From Mixia osmundae IAM 14324 (taxonomy: Eukaryota; Basidiomycota; Mixiomycetes; Mixiales; Mixiaceae): 64,000 nucleotides of DNA. Under the pieces are notes generated by a model, which did no database searches, was not told where the DNA came from, and saw only the letters and a program-made list of their open reading frames with translations. Shown here piece by piece: positions 49,482 through 58,982 of the stretch. How positions within the stretch are numbered: the stretch's first letter is position 1; each line of letters starts with the position of its first letter. A program made the position numbers and the translations under genes. The DNA lies in contig NW_014575558.1 of assembly GCF_000708205.1 (NCBI RefSeq), forward strand, positions 599,146 through 663,145, given 5' to 3'.

Positions 49482-49538
49482 TCTGCTCCAGCTCAGGAGA
49501 GATCTGTGCTCCTCAATGTATCGCTCTGTTTGGTCGCG

Positions 49539-50965
49539 ATGTTCCCTTGCACGCGGTTCACAAAACTTATGTGGCTGTCTGCCTGGCTCGTACTTGCTCA
49601 ATCAGCGATAAACGTCCTCTCTGCGCCACCTCTGACCACTATACCACGATCGGGGAGTAACGAAGGATCAGGCCTCAAGCTTTCGGTACTCAGGAGGCCA
49701 GATGACAACAGCCTGCTTTACAAACTGACCGGTCAGCTCCGTATATACTGACTTTATACCGGCTCAGCGAGTCTTCCAGCGTATGCTATCGTCGAATGCC
49801 CCGGTAAGGTTCACGGCGCGACGCCCTTGATCAACGTCGAGGTTGCGATTGCCCGCGACGGCACTGTCACTTATGTTCGTGGCATGCAAAGTGCAGTGAT
49901 CCGTTGACTGATCATTAGGGGCTCTATGAAGCCCATCGTATCACCAGAAGCAACCGTGCACGCCGGTCGAACAAAGGAAGAATGGGGAGGGACATGGCAA
50001 AAGCTCGAAATAGAGACATCGGCCATTCCCTTCGATGAAGTCAAGCAGCATTGCTGTCGTGGCTTCGCAAGCGTCAACGTCTGGCTGAGAACAGACGAAG
50101 AAGATGATGGACTGAGCGAGGGGATCCATGCGAGCATGAATTGTCGAGCCGACTCGGACGAGTGCGACGCGTACTTTCCTTGGCCTGTACAGGGCGAATG
50201 TGACAACAGGCAGAGCACTGTCGAGTTCGGCTATCTGTACGAAAATCATAAGCAGCAGCACACAGCTCTTGCATCGCGCTCAGCGAACGTCGCACCGCTA
50301 CAAAATACTGTACAGACCGGTGTTGCCCTCAAGGAAGAGAGACCGATCGACGACGAGCAGTGGAGCTTCCATATTGTCGCCTATGGTATCGCGACATGTG
50401 ACACGATCAGAGCAAACACACCACTCGTGTATGCGAGAGTTAACGTGACGAACGCTGTTCCTCATTTTGTGAGCATCTTCTTGCGGCGTCGTGCATGTAT
50501 GACTGATGTGCACGGCGGCAGCCCTTCATTTCGCCGCCTGGCTCGCACATCACCGTCAGCGACACGCGTTATCTGGACGAGGTTTGGGTCGAGCTACAGA
50601 TCAGTGCCGACCTCAACACCGTTGATCCTCGCTGTAAGCTAGCATTACTGAGTGACCTGAGCTGAACGTTCAGCAGGGCATCCGTGCTGCTGGGGATTTC
50701 TTTGGATGAAATTGTGGGTCAGGATTGACGAACGTACGTCAAATCTCTCAGCCCACTGCACAATCAAGTATTGATTCCCGGAATAGCTGGTGCATGGGAA
50801 GCCGAGGAAAATATGACTGTCAACCTTGGCTGTTCTCACCATGGACCTGGTTGCGACAAGATGCCAGCCTATCCCTCAATCTTGGATAAAGAGTGCACTA
50901 TGCTCAAGCCCTCAATCGAGCTCTTCTTCGATCCTCGTGAACCTCGCGATCATTCCGTACAGTAG
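49539..50965 (+). CDS. Two-module secreted protein, family B member 8
   Basis: Predicted 395-aa secreted protein with the family module twice. Six exons: 49539-49731, 49768-49874, 49932-50468, 50522-50633, 50674-50733 and 50787-50965; phases agree and total 1188 nt. Signal peptide MWLSAWLVLAQSAINVLSA (ATG 49569 is an alternative start). Module 1: GATPLINVEVAIARDG, EVKQHCCRGFASVNVWLRTD, YFPWPVQGECDNRQSTVEF. Module 2: EQWSFHIVAYGIATCD, NTPLVYARVNV, GHPCCWGFLWMKLWVRID, NLGCSHHGPGCDKM and CTMLKPSIELFF. There is no stop or signal peptide between the modules, so an internal duplication inside one gene is the best reading. Confidence 0.68.
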
Positions 50966-51477
50966 ATGCAATCTCTTCAAGCATCTGGAGAGCCTGCTCC
51001 TGGTTTGAGCACGGAGTGAAAGGTTGGATGTGAGATGATCGCCAACCGCTGGGCTTTGCTCAGCCTGAACATCGGTCCTGCTGCTTCGTAGCAAGCGAGG
51101 GACAGTATGGATGACACAGCGTTCGCGCATCAAGGTCTAGCGACGGGCTTGACGGCCGCTAGTGAGTGTCGTGGACAAGCTCAGCGTGAATAAGTCGCCA
51201 GATGATGGGCCAGTCAATCGGGCCTGACCGCCCTCATCCTGCACCTACGAGGGACGCTTGCTGTCAGCAGAAGATGTAGCTGCTCGTAAATGGACTAATG
51301 CAGAAGCTTGCGCCCGCCGAGCGGATAGTGCAGACATGAAATGAGAGGCACGCGGGTGATGCTGTGGAGATACGTACTTTTGTTTTGCGGAGTTGTGCGC
51401 GTAAAACCAAAATCTGAAGCTTGAAGTCTGACCTGACTATTTGTCGTCTACTACCTATGCACACAGTTCCATCTGCT
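50966..51477. other. Intergenic stretch within the secreted-protein cluster
   Basis: 512 nt between family B members 8 and 9, which share strand. It should hold the terminator of one and the promoter of the other. No coding exon or TATA box stood out. Confidence 0.35.
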
Positions 51478-52100
51478 ATGCTCACAAACCTTCTCTATGG
51501 CTTTTCGCTTTGCGCATTGGTGGCGGGCAGTGCCATCGAGCGTCCATTGCCCGAATGGACCTTCGACATCTTCATCATGGCTATGGCTTCTTGCGGCAAT
51601 ATTGTTCAAGTCGATACGCCTGTGATTTACATTCAGATCTTGATGGGACCCGAAGGCCCTCGCATCGTATGTGATCAAGATCCGAGCAGGTTCTGATACT
51701 GAATCGGCCATCAGCTGGCCAAGGATTACGTGACGAGCATCAAGGGCAAAGATGTCCGCTACGAATCCGACGGTGTTTGGCTCAAGTTTGCCGTCGCTTC
51801 CGAAGTAAATACGATGCACGAAGAGTATCATGACTGCTGCACGACCTATGTCGATACTGCTTTCTGGCTCAGGGCCGACACAGCCCAGGGTTATCATACC
51901 GAGGAGGTCACTATGGACATCGATTGTACAGAGATCAACACTGTACCTTGCAACCGCGCGCTGCCAGTAAAGCGTACGTCTTTTGCGCTGATATCTGATT
52001 GGCCTCATGTCTTAGCGCAGCCAAAGGGAAGTGCGATATCATCCGCAGCGCCACGCAAATTTACTACGCTCCGGCTCACGAGCGAGAAGGCTCGTCGTGA
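51478..52100 (+). CDS. Small secreted protein, family B member 9
   Basis: Predicted 175-aa secreted protein; exons 51478-51666, 51715-51973 and 52021-52100, introns of 48 and 47 nt. Signal peptide MLTNLLYGFSLCALVAGSA. Blocks: PEWTFDIFIMAMASCGNIVQ, DTPVIYIQILMG, YHDCCTTYVDTAFWLRADTA, EVTMDIDCTEINTVPCNRAL and KGKCDIIRSATQIYYAPAH. It is the simplest member and the best reference for the single module. An upstream in-frame ATG (51457) is less likely. Confidence 0.72.
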
Positions 52101-52244
52101 ACGAATGCATCTCTTGGACAGACACCTTGTTTGCGGACTTGATCAGGTCACACAGCCGCCTGAAAAGCCTGTCAGCTTGGCAAAGTCACCGAGGTTCTGA
52201 CGTACACAGTTCGCCATCGAGACAATATCCAGCTGCGGTACGTA

Positions 52245-52481
52245 TCAGCCTCGTACAGTCGACAATCGATGGGACGCACAAGTGCCACATGAAGAGCCGT
52301 CGGAGCAGCCGTCAGCCCAGTGGCAGCCATTGGTTCGCAAACAGTAACCCTTGCTGTGGCCGTTGCACGGATTCGCCGAAGCCTGGCGCAGCTTTAGCTA
52401 ACCTGACTGCCGCTCGTACGCTGAACGTACAGATGCAGTGAGAGCAATCAAAGCAAGCACGACGGCACTGAATTGGCGCAT
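52245..52481 (-). CDS. Cysteine-rich small secreted protein (65 aa)
   Basis: Two exons, 52481-52431 and 52391-52245, with a 39-nt GTACGT...AAG intron; total 198 nt. Signal peptide MRQFSAVVLALIALTAS. The mature chain carries six cysteines in about 33 residues: NPCNGHSKGYCLRTNGCHW, then C in ADGC, SSC and GTC. This is the profile of a disulfide-knotted secreted peptide. It is convergent with family B member 9 and tandem with the nitrilase gene. No named family was recognised. Confidence 0.6.
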
Positions 52482-52675
52482 TGCGTAGTATTTGGTTCTC
52501 AAGCTACCGGCGACCTTCTGCGATGGGCGCTGCTATGCTGTGACGCCGGCTGTCTCCCTCGGTGATGATACGTTTCGCGCTTCGTGAACTCCGTATTCAG
52601 CGTACGGTCTGTGAAACACAGCAAAGAATGGTAGACTGGATGTGTGATATACAGTGCATGTTGATACAGCCGTGT

Positions 52676-53936
52676 CTAGTCCCGGTAGTGATCGTTCTCC
52701 TCCGATTGCGCCCATCGCAATTGCCGCATCTTGTCTTCTCTGATCTTGTACGTCGCTTCTGCATCCGGCAAGATGTCAAGATCGATTTCGACAACGACGA
52801 GTTGCTCATCGGGTTCGGGTAGCTTGGCCACGCAGCCCAAGAAGGGCATTGCCACTGCGCTTCGACCCATGTAGCCCTGTGAGCGAGGCCCGCCGCAGCT
52901 GTACGCAATAAGCAGCTTTCAGATGGCCTCATTAGCTGACAGGAAGTCGAGCGTACTTGACAAAGACGATGCAGCATTCGGTTTCGTAAGCCCTTGTGAT
53001 GACGAGTGAGTCGAGATACGCGCGCTCGCCCTCCGCTCTGGCCACATGATGAGCACAAGGACATTTTGGGTGGGTTGAGCTTACTTGGGATCCCATTTCT
53101 CGCCGATAGGTCCTACGTCGTCTGCTACCCAGCAGGTGGGTATGAAGACAATCTGATCACACAATGAGCACTGGACTTGACGAGCGGGCGGCGCGTACGT
53201 CAACTTTGTCTAGTAGCAACTGCTCCCTCGATGACTGAGCGACGTCGATAGATGCAGGCAAAGTACGTACAGGTCGAAACGCTTCTGGCCAGGCGAGGTC
53301 CCAGCAGGCAAGGAGGCCGGCGCGGTACTTGGGCGTGTCGAATGTCGTGTGCTCGCGTACGCATCTCGTGAGGTAATCTTTCTCACTGTGCATATACGTC
53401 TTTCTTGAAGCAAGTGGTAGCTTCACAGACCGATGACGCACGGATGCCATAGATTCTTCTTGCGATATGTGCCCAGTACTTCCCCCGTCTTGCTGACATA
53501 CCGCGAACTGCTCGAATGCGGCGTGAAACGAGTCCCCTGCGCTCAGTGGAGACGACGCACGTGTTGAAGAGCTTATCGTTGTCACCGGCTGACTTTTCGA
53601 CGATCGTGCCTGCCACGATATCGACGCCGTACTTCTTAGCGAGCTGCTGTAGATCCTCTACAAATTCCTCTTCTTCGGTAGCGAGGTGCAGGTGGTCAGC
53701 CATAATGTTGGTCAACCAGTACTCTGCGATCCAGCTGTCAACGCTATGAGCCCAACACAGCAGACGAGCGAACCAGGAAAGACGATAACGTCTGCTCTCT
53801 GCTTGGCAGCATCTGCGACGAATGACGCTGTCCGGGCAAGATTGCGATGGACGTTCGTCTCCTGGGCATGTCGGTCGTCTGGTCTGGGTGGCTCACTGGC
53901 GAACTGGCAGATGGCTATGCGGACAGGCCGTGGCAT
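52676..53936 (-). CDS. Carbon-nitrogen hydrolase (nitrilase superfamily)
   Basis: Predicted cytosolic amidase or nitrilase. Start PRPVRIAICQFASEPP. The catalytic Glu lies in VIVFPE-YWLTNIMAD, where the Glu codon is split by an intron (about 53731-53776). The Lys is in LGTYRKKNLWHP and the Cys in GLLACWDLAWPEAFR. The tail AVAMPFLGCVAKLPEPDEQL then EIDLDILPDAE fits the family. About six exons; middle junctions (53400-53530, 52900-53100) are approximate. Start-to-start distance to the divergent TatD gene is 66 nt, a shared compact promoter. Substrate unknown. Confidence 0.8.
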
Positions 53937-54002
53937 GCTTGCGTGTAGCGCGATAACAAAAAGAGAGGTAAACTGCTTTGCGCGTCGCCACGAAGTGATG
54001 TC

Positions 54003-55090
54003 ATGTGCGGCGAGCTTAGCGAGTCAGAAGAGGAGCTGTCAGCTGAGCAAGAGGCGCATCTCGGGCGTATAGTCGATGTGAGCTCGTTGCCAGTCTGGCT
54101 GATCGAGCTGAAGCGGCACAGTGTCACGCACATCCGCACGATACCAAGCATTTCGATGCAGAGCAAGATGGCGTGGACAAGCTCGTCTGCGCAAAGATGG
54201 TCTGCATGTCCAGCAATCTGCACAACCAAGAGCTCACGGCCCGACTTGCGAGTCGACACCCTGAAAAGATCGTACCTGCTTTTGGCCTCCATCCTTGGTT
54301 CACACACGCCATCGCCATCGAGCCATTTGCAGACAAGCTAGACCACTACACTCGACTATGGCCTGGCACAGATGACGAGCGTCACCCTGAGCTGACAGAG
54401 GAGCTCATGCGGAACTTGCCCGAACCGCTCATGCTGGACGAATGGATCAGATCCCTGCGTGGCTATCTGGACAGATATCCTACGGCTATGGTCGGCGAAG
54501 TAGGCTTAGACCGTTCTGCTCGCGTGCCTTGCTTCGGCGGACACATCGCTCCCGTCTCGTTACCGCCGACACGCGAATGGCCAACTGGCCTGACGAAACT
54601 ACGTACGCCCATCGAACATCAAAAGACCATCTTGCTTGCCCAGCTGGATATTGCCATCATCTACCGACGCAACGTGTCCATGCATTCTGTAGCAGCACAA
54701 GGGGCAACACAAGACGTCCTCGCAGACCTGAAGAAGAAACACAAGACCCACCACGATGACATCGCCATCGATTTGCACTCGTATGGTGGCAGCAAGGAAT
54801 CGGCCACGCAGATTCAAAAGGCATACAAGAATGTCTGGTTCAGCTTTTCGAGTACGGTGAATGCTCGCTCAGACAAGACAGAAGAGACCATCGCTGCAGT
54901 AGCGAGGGATAGATTGCTCATCGAATCAGACTGGGCATCTGCAAGGGGATCAGATAAGAAGCTGCACGAAGCACTGCTCATGCTTCGATCGGCTCACGAT
55001 CTCCATGCCGACGCTGCTATCGAGGGGCTCGAGCAATCCTGGCAGCTCTTCCTGGAGTATCCTCAGAGGAAGCAATCGAACCGAGCATGA
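54003..55090 (+). CDS. TatD-type metal-dependent hydrolase (Scn1-like)
   Basis: Amidohydrolase-fold deoxyribonuclease-like protein, about 347 aa. Exon 1 54003-54077 ends IVD; after a 44-nt intron exon 2 opens CHAHPHDTKHF, restoring the metal-binding D-C-H-x-H. Further blocks: PAFGLHPWFTHAI, AMVGEVGLDRSAR, TPIEHQKTILLAQLDIA, NVSMHSVAAQG, IDLHSYGGS and LLIESDWAS. It fits the fungal Scn1/Cut9-interacting subgroup. Its stop codon overlaps the ATG of a possible next frame. Confidence 0.85.
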
Positions 55091-55537
55091 ACAGTCTCGT
55101 TCTCGCGTACGACAAGTCTCTCCGCTGCGCCTTTGTGCTGCTAATGAAATCCGTGCTGTGGCGTTAGCGGCAATGAAGAGACAGGCGAGCGCTCAGGCCA
55201 GCTCATCACTTTTGATGACTTCTCCCGTAACGAGCACTCTGTCCATTCTGATCTCAACCGTCAGTACGAAGAGCTCAGATCGCGCACGAAACTCACGCTT
55301 CTGAGCTGGACAACCGAGCTGGACAAGGTCCAATCCACCGCACAGCATGAAAAAGCCGCGAGCGAAGAAGGGACCTCTCATCTTGAAAACGATGGCGACT
55401 TGGCCAGCTCGAGATTGAAGGTCAACGTGGGCCCTTCAGGACAGCAGTTGTACCAAGATGGATTATCCAGCTCGCCCTTAGTCCTGCGCATGTATATCAG
55501 TAGGGTAGAAAGCGTAGATGTCATGCTGACTCGATGA
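55087..55537 (+). CDS. Hypothetical charged protein overlapping TatD stop
   Basis: Two exons, 55087-55106 and 55168-55537, 130 coding codons including the stop. The ATG at 55087 overlaps the TatD stop (ATGA). The frame GNEETGERSGQLITFDDFSR continues through a helical EELRSRTKLTLLSWTTELDK region and ends at 55537. Codon use looks coding over about 300 nt, but the start is awkward for a eukaryote and an upstream exon within the neighbouring gene's end is possible. Not recognised. Confidence 0.35.
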
Positions 55538-56008
55538 TGAAGTTGTATGCCATGTGATGAGCTCCAGCGGTATATTCAAACGGGGCGACTTCGACCAGAG
55601 GCAGAGTAGTCGGCGCCTACCTTCAGTAAGCATTGTCGAACTGTTCATGGACAGTACACACAACCACATGCCATGAGTCTGACTGCGCGTTGGTGCTCAG
55701 AAAGACATGGAAGCCGAAAACTTAGGTCCTCATGAGACCGATATTGCCGGGACACACCGCTGTCTGCATTGTACAATCGATGCTCAAGATCTCTTGTGGG
55801 CATGCTTCGACTGACCGATGATGCGGCCCATGACGTACGCATACAAGTCCAGATCAGGGTGTAGACCAGCGTTGATGGATGGAAGGAGCACAGAGACACC
55901 GAACAGAGCCCTGAGGGCTTTCATAGGAGAATCCTGTGGCAATTTCGGTCGACGCGCTCCTTTGCGTATGGTTGCAACAACAAATGGTACAAAATGCTTT
56001 GGCAGGCT
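55538..56008. other. Convergent intergenic stretch
   Basis: 471 nt between two 3' ends. Short frames on both strands are unremarkable; no repeat or RNA gene was seen. Confidence 0.35.
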
Positions 56009-58792
56009 CTAGCTCGCTGCTAATCCTGCGGTCAACATCATCACAGTCAAAGCTGGATCAAGATCAGTCTTGAAGTCTGACAGAAAGATCGCCAGAGGCA
56101 GGGAAGCAAACGCCTTGCTCGAGAACTCTGCAATGCGCTCGCTGTCGAAGTAGTCGCGCAAATCAGATCGTCCAACCAGTAGACAAAGATTGCGACAAGC
56201 CAGCTGCTGACGCTCGATTGGGATGATGCCTGGGGCTTTGAGTATTGCAGGTTCAGCAGACTGTCGCGTAAGTGAGCTCGTTGGGATGTCTTGTTGCCGG
56301 TCGGAAGGTGCTTGCGTAGTGACCGCGGATTCAGCAGGTGAAGCTGCCTTGTCTGCAACGACGGCGTGTGCTCTCGACACATGTGCAGCGGGGGCCAAAC
56401 TAGGTAGAGGCGGCGACACCCTGGCAGAATGATCCGACGGGCCACTTGGCCGCGGTGTAGCAGACAGTAGTGATGGAGCGGTCAGTCCCGGCGAGACAGG
56501 CTGCGCCGGGAGGCGCGATTCGTTCGCCATTGTTGGGACTGAGACGGTGGCGGTGACCACATTGGTATCAACTGGAGCATTAACCGTGACACGATCCGGC
56601 ACAGGCTCTGGTGTAGTGGCTGGAGTGAGCGGTACGCCCGCTTTGACCTGCGGGGAGTGTGCTTGCTGCTGAGCTTGAGCCGGCGCGACATTTCGTCGAG
56701 CAGTAGCTGGTGTTGCGCGCAAATGCTCGCGGCGATGTTGTCCTAACAATAGCTGCTGCTGCGGGGCGTTTGCTCGAGCCGCAGCATGTATCTGTGGGCA
56801 GGGTTGCGCAGGACCCAGGGAGGATGCGCGACTTACGGTTACTTCCTGTTCAGTCAAGTCAATGTACGTTGAAGTCGCCGACGCAGCAAGGCACTGGTGT
56901 CGCCGAGCGTCTACAGGTCTTGCTCGATGGGCAGCGTAATTCAGCGATAGCAGTCGCCGCTGTCTCGCAGGCACAGGCATTGTGCAGGTCTGCCTCGGAG
57001 CAATCTTGTTTCGATCAATGGTCGACATGGGATGCAAGCCTTCGACAAGCTGTCCAGAGTGCGCCCTATCTAGAGGCGCCCACTTTGATACAGCTGCCGA
57101 GGCAGCAAAAGTACCCATCGGGTGAAAGCGAGGATTGGGTCGAGGCACTGTCGGTGCAGTGGTCGCGAAACCTGAAGAATGCATGTACGCGCGGTTCAGC
57201 AGCAGGTTTTGTGCGAAAGGGGCCATAGATTCGATGGGAGCCCGAGCGTTGATCGGAGCTGATGCTGGCACTGTCGGCGTCGTGGCTCCCTCCCGTGTTG
57301 GCGTCAAAGGGGCCTGCGCGGACCCCCATTCAATTCTTCGGACGGCACTGTCTAGCGCTGCTGTTGAGCCAGTGCTTCGCCTGGGATGCGCTATTGTTGA
57401 CAGGATTTGCGGCCTTTGTGAAATGAGGGCAGAAATGCCGAAAGGCGAGCTCGTCACAATACCAGCTTGCTGCATTGATGGCTCAGAGGCAGCTGCAGGG
57501 CGATGAACCAACGGTGGTGGTGACCATTGTGTCCTGCCGGACCAGTCAGGGGCTTTCCACAAGCCACTTATGATCGGGGCGCACTTGTTACGCGTACGAT
57601 TCTGTAGGGCGAATGGGGCAGGCTGAATAGACCACTCAGCTGAGACTGGCCAGTCGGCAAGTGGAGGGTAATGCGGTCGTTGAACTATCGCAGGCATCCT
57701 ATGCGTAGAAACAGGTAGAGCTCGTGCAGGGGCCGCAGGGATCGCGGGTAAGGCTGCAGTGAGTATTCGGGTGCTCGGCACCTTGGCAGACCGCTTTGCA
57801 CTGCCTTTTGCTCTTGAGGGCGTCGGGCCATGCGCGGGTACACTAGCTGGCAGTACAGACACGCCGGAAGCCAACCGTATAGGCGCTACCTCAGTCACAG
57901 GCATCTTGATAGGCGGTTGCGCAGTGACAAGCCGACCTGGCGCGCTGACCCTGGGGGCTCTCGTAGTCTTTGCGCGTTTCTTGGCAGGTCCATCTACGTA
58001 ATTCGAGCCAGACGAGTCTGAAAGAGAAGCTCGAGAATGCTCCTGAGATTCGAATACAGCATCTTCAGGACTAAGCGCGCGCAGCCGCTTGGTGACTTTC
58101 GCTCGAGCTGGGCCAGTGGCGAAGATGTCGTTGATGATTGGCCAGATAGAGCGATCAACTTTCGTGAGGCCATCGCAGAAGCGATTGACGATGACTCGCA
58201 CATGCGCGGGGTAGGTCGACAGAAAGTCATGCCAATCGTTCTCATCCTCGAGCTCAACACCCTCCTCGTCGTCCCAATGCCATGCCGCTTGAGCGATGTC
58301 GTGCTCTACAAAATGATATGCGACTTCGAGTTCTCTGTACTTTGCAAGAATGTCATTTGCCGTCGGCACGGTGTGATCGCGGACCTGTGCAGGTTGGCCC
58401 GCGTCCACTGAGTTTGCGATCGCTCTGGGATCCACATTGGCGGGGTTCGCTTCGTTCACACGGATTGCGACCACTCTGAAGGTGAGGATGAGTGTGGCCA
58501 ACGTCCACTGATAGTTCGAGTATGGCCAATCCCCTTTAGGCCTCCGAGTCACACTAGGCGGCCCTGGCGAAGCAGAGTCGGCACTCGATGAGGTTGAAGT
58601 CTCGCTTGCTATGCGTACTTTCGAACGGGTGCGCCCTGGCGGGGTAGCGCCGTGACGAAAGGAACGCAGCAAAGCTCTCTCGTCTTCATCGAGGGGCTCC
58701 TTCTTGATCTCATCCTCTGGCTCGAGCGACGAGCTTGGCGCATCTGCTTGACTGGATGATGATGATGTCGTTGTCTCCGACGACAGAAGCAT
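56009..58792 (-). CDS. 927-aa orphan protein, Pro/Ala-rich, probably nuclear
   Basis: Single-exon gene. Residues ~1-80 are acidic and Ser-rich. A compact domain follows at about 85-225 (GDWPYSNYQWTLATLILTFR, DILAKYRELEVAYHFVEHDI, HVRVIVNRFCDGLTKVDRSI), which might be helical. The next ~600 residues are disordered, rich in Pro, Ala, Arg and Gln, with basic clusters such as PAKKRAKTTRAPR. A short C-terminal domain ends the protein (QLACRNLCLLVGRSDLRDYF, LPLAIFLSDFKTDLDPALTV). No known family was recognised. It is unusual here for lacking introns. Confidence 0.7.
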   Translation of the reverse strand: MLLSSETTTSSSSSQADAPSSSLEPEDEIKKEPLDEDERALLRSFRHGATPPGRTRSKVRIASETSTSSSADSASPGPPSVTRRPKGDWPYSNYQWTLATLILTFRVVAIRVNEANPANVDPRAIANSVDAGQPAQVRDHTVPTANDILAKYRELEVAYHFVEHDIAQAAWHWDDEEGVELEDENDWHDFLSTYPAHVRVIVNRFCDGLTKVDRSIWPIINDIFATGPARAKVTKRLRALSPEDAVFESQEHSRASLSDSSGSNYVDGPAKKRAKTTRAPRVSAPGRLVTAQPPIKMPVTEVAPIRLASGVSVLPASVPAHGPTPSRAKGSAKRSAKVPSTRILTAALPAIPAAPARALPVSTHRMPAIVQRPHYPPLADWPVSAEWSIQPAPFALQNRTRNKCAPIISGLWKAPDWSGRTQWSPPPLVHRPAAASEPSMQQAGIVTSSPFGISALISQRPQILSTIAHPRRSTGSTAALDSAVRRIEWGSAQAPLTPTREGATTPTVPASAPINARAPIESMAPFAQNLLLNRAYMHSSGFATTAPTVPRPNPRFHPMGTFAASAAVSKWAPLDRAHSGQLVEGLHPMSTIDRNKIAPRQTCTMPVPARQRRLLSLNYAAHRARPVDARRHQCLAASATSTYIDLTEQEVTVSRASSLGPAQPCPQIHAAARANAPQQQLLLGQHRREHLRATPATARRNVAPAQAQQQAHSPQVKAGVPLTPATTPEPVPDRVTVNAPVDTNVVTATVSVPTMANESRLPAQPVSPGLTAPSLLSATPRPSGPSDHSARVSPPLPSLAPAAHVSRAHAVVADKAASPAESAVTTQAPSDRQQDIPTSSLTRQSAEPAILKAPGIIPIERQQLACRNLCLLVGRSDLRDYFDSERIAEFSSKAFASLPLAIFLSDFKTDLDPALTVMMLTAGLAAS

Positions 58793-58982
58793 CTGCAGAT
58801 GGAGCCAAGCGCATTTCAGGCAGGAAGTCAGGGCAGCGAGCGGCTCGTCATCTCAAGTCACGTGAGTGATTTGCAATGAACGCGTCTCTCAGACGTGTCG
58901 TGCTTCCATTTCTATTTGCAAGCCGTGTCCCTTTTGACTGTGACATAGGCTTCGCGCGGGCGGTGCTGCTCGTTTGCAAAAG

